From positions 1 to 5,621 of the forward strand of contig UQQO01000134.1 of the NCBI GenBank assembly GCA_900543175.1: a DNA stretch of 5,621 bases. Reading direction: 5' to 3'. The DNA is from an uncultured Fusobacterium sp. Lineage in GTDB: Bacteria; Fusobacteriota; Fusobacteriia; Fusobacteriales; Fusobacteriaceae. Under the pieces are notes generated by a model. That model saw only the letters and a program-made list of their open reading frames with translations. It did not search any database and was not told the origin of the DNA. Shown here piece after piece: positions 4,899 through 5,621 of the stretch. How positions within the stretch are numbered: the first letter of the stretch is position 1; the number at the start of each line of letters is the position of its first letter. The position numbers were made by a program, and so were the translations under genes.

Positions 4899-5621
4899 CT
4901 ATTTCTCAGAAAGAATATTATTGTATTTAGTAAACTTTAAATTTCTATTAAAAATTCTAAAATTTTCTACTATATCATCTTTCAATCTCTTTTCCTCATC
5001 AGCTTTTTTAGAGCCAATAAGATACCCATTTTTAAATTCTAACTCTTCAATTAAACTTCCACCTTTGTCATAGATAAATGTCTTTCCATTCTTTTTACCA
5101 TTTACATATGAAACAACTGTTTTTACCTCTCCACTTTGATAGAAAAACTTCCATTTTCCCTCTCTGCTATTTTCTTTGTATGTTCCATCAACAATTGTTT
5201 TACCACTTCTAGAAAAAATTTTTATATTTCCATTTAATTTACCATTACTAAAAGTGGTTCCTACTTTTAGATTTGAATTTTCAAATATATAAATCTCTCC
5301 ATTTAGAAGACCATTTTTATATGTAGCACTTATAGTTTTATCTCCATTTTTATCAAAATTAGCTACTTCTCCATCTAAAACTCCATTTTTAAAATTTTCA
5401 TAACCCTCTATTTTATTATCTTCATAAAAATATATCCATTTGCTATAAGGTCTATCATAGTTATATTTTAATACTGCTTTTCTCTTTCCTGAGGGGTAAC
5501 GAATTATCCATTCTCCATGTTTTATCCCCTCAATATATCTACCCTCATAGGTATATTTTATATTTTTATCTAAAAAGCTTCCTTTAAAAAAACCATTTTT
5601 TACTCCATCAATATCCTCTTC
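4899..5621 (-). CDS. MORN-2 repeat protein (YwqK-like), 5' end outside the window
   Basis: An open frame of 240 codons enters from the right edge and ends TAG at 4901-4899. From the edge to about residue 203 it is built of roughly eight tandem 22-25-residue units of the form N-G-x-x-x-G-x-x-x-x-(Y/F)-x-x-x-G-x-(K/V)-x-x-x-x-x-Y. Examples are KNGVLDGEVANFDKNGDK, KNGLLNGEIYIFENSN, SNGKLNGNIKIFSRSGK and VNGKKNGKTFIYDKGG. This is the MORN-2 pattern found in proteins often labelled YwqK-type antitoxins, although most are simply repeat-built surface or secreted proteins. A polar, charged tail follows (about 204-240). No start or signal peptide can be seen because the N-terminus is missing. Its stop overlaps the AGGAGG of the PapD-like gene, 8 nt before that ATG, so the two are co-transcribed. 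A toxin partner is not evident. Confidence 0.85.
   Translation of the reverse strand, partial: EEDIDGVKNGFFKGSFLDKNIKYTYEGRYIEGIKHGEWIIRYPSGKRKAVLKYNYDRPYSKWIYFYEDNKIEGYENFKNGVLDGEVANFDKNGDKTISATYKNGLLNGEIYIFENSNLKVGTTFSNGKLNGNIKIFSRSGKTIVDGTYKENSREGKWKFFYQSGEVKTVVSYVNGKKNGKTFIYDKGGSLIEELEFKNGYLIGSKKADEEKRLKDDIVENFRIFNRNLKFTKYNNILSEK
5013..5621 (-). repeat. Tandem MORN-2 coding repeats (about eight units of 66-75 bp)
   Basis: The repeat is visible at protein level, with NG-x3-G and Y/F-x3-G recurring every 22-25 residues. At DNA level it shows as recurring AAAAATGG-type and GGAGA-type segments, but the units are diverged rather than identical, so it is an old expansion. The array continues past the right edge. 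Confidence 0.75.

Noticed and set aside
4899..5621. MORN-2 protein as antitoxin of a toxin-antitoxin pair
   Set aside because: The YwqK label is often carried over by repeat similarity. The neighbour is a secreted PapD-like protein and the last gene a membrane peptide with no toxin motif that I can see.

Overview
The window is very AT-rich and nearly all coding is on the minus strand, read right to left. Strong AGGAGG-type ribosome sites, AT-rich codons and a secreted PapD-like chaperone (a diderm trait) together suggest a member of the Fusobacteriota. That placement is an inference from style and gene content, not from a marker gene.

Right part (about 4204-5621): the end of a minus-strand operon of envelope-type genes. 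It holds the 3' part of a MORN-2 repeat protein (5' end outside the window), a small secreted single-domain PapD-like protein, and a 55-residue two-helix membrane protein. The three genes are packed so that each downstream ribosome site overlaps or touches the previous stop codon. A clear Rho-independent terminator closes the operon at 4204-4256.

Middle (about 468-4145): a complete de novo NAD precursor operon, nadA-nadB-nadC, followed by the gene for its likely repressor, niaR. NadB oxidises L-aspartate to iminoaspartate, NadA condenses this with dihydroxyacetone phosphate to quinolinate, and NadC converts quinolinate to nicotinate mononucleotide. NiaR senses nicotinic acid and should switch the operon off when the vitamin is available. 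A good sigma-70-type promoter lies upstream of nadA, with a candidate NiaR operator across the expected transcription start. Spacing inside the operon is 15 nt or less between nadA and nadB, 1 nt of overlap between nadB and nadC, and 18 nt between nadC and niaR. NadB is notably short because it lacks most of the usual C-terminal helical domain. nadA starts with TTG and niaR with GTG.

Left part (1-467): a minus-strand reading frame that runs off the window edge, has no start codon and begins directly after an in-frame stop. It looks like a 5'-truncated gene remnant. Between it and niaR lies a 23-bp sequence resembling the end of an insertion sequence, possibly ISL3-like, so this junction looks like a scar of mobile-element activity just downstream of niaR.

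No tRNA, rRNA, CRISPR array or riboswitch was seen. Apart from the operon layout and the small unrecognised genes, this is a recognisable metabolic region. No wholly new system could be supported.
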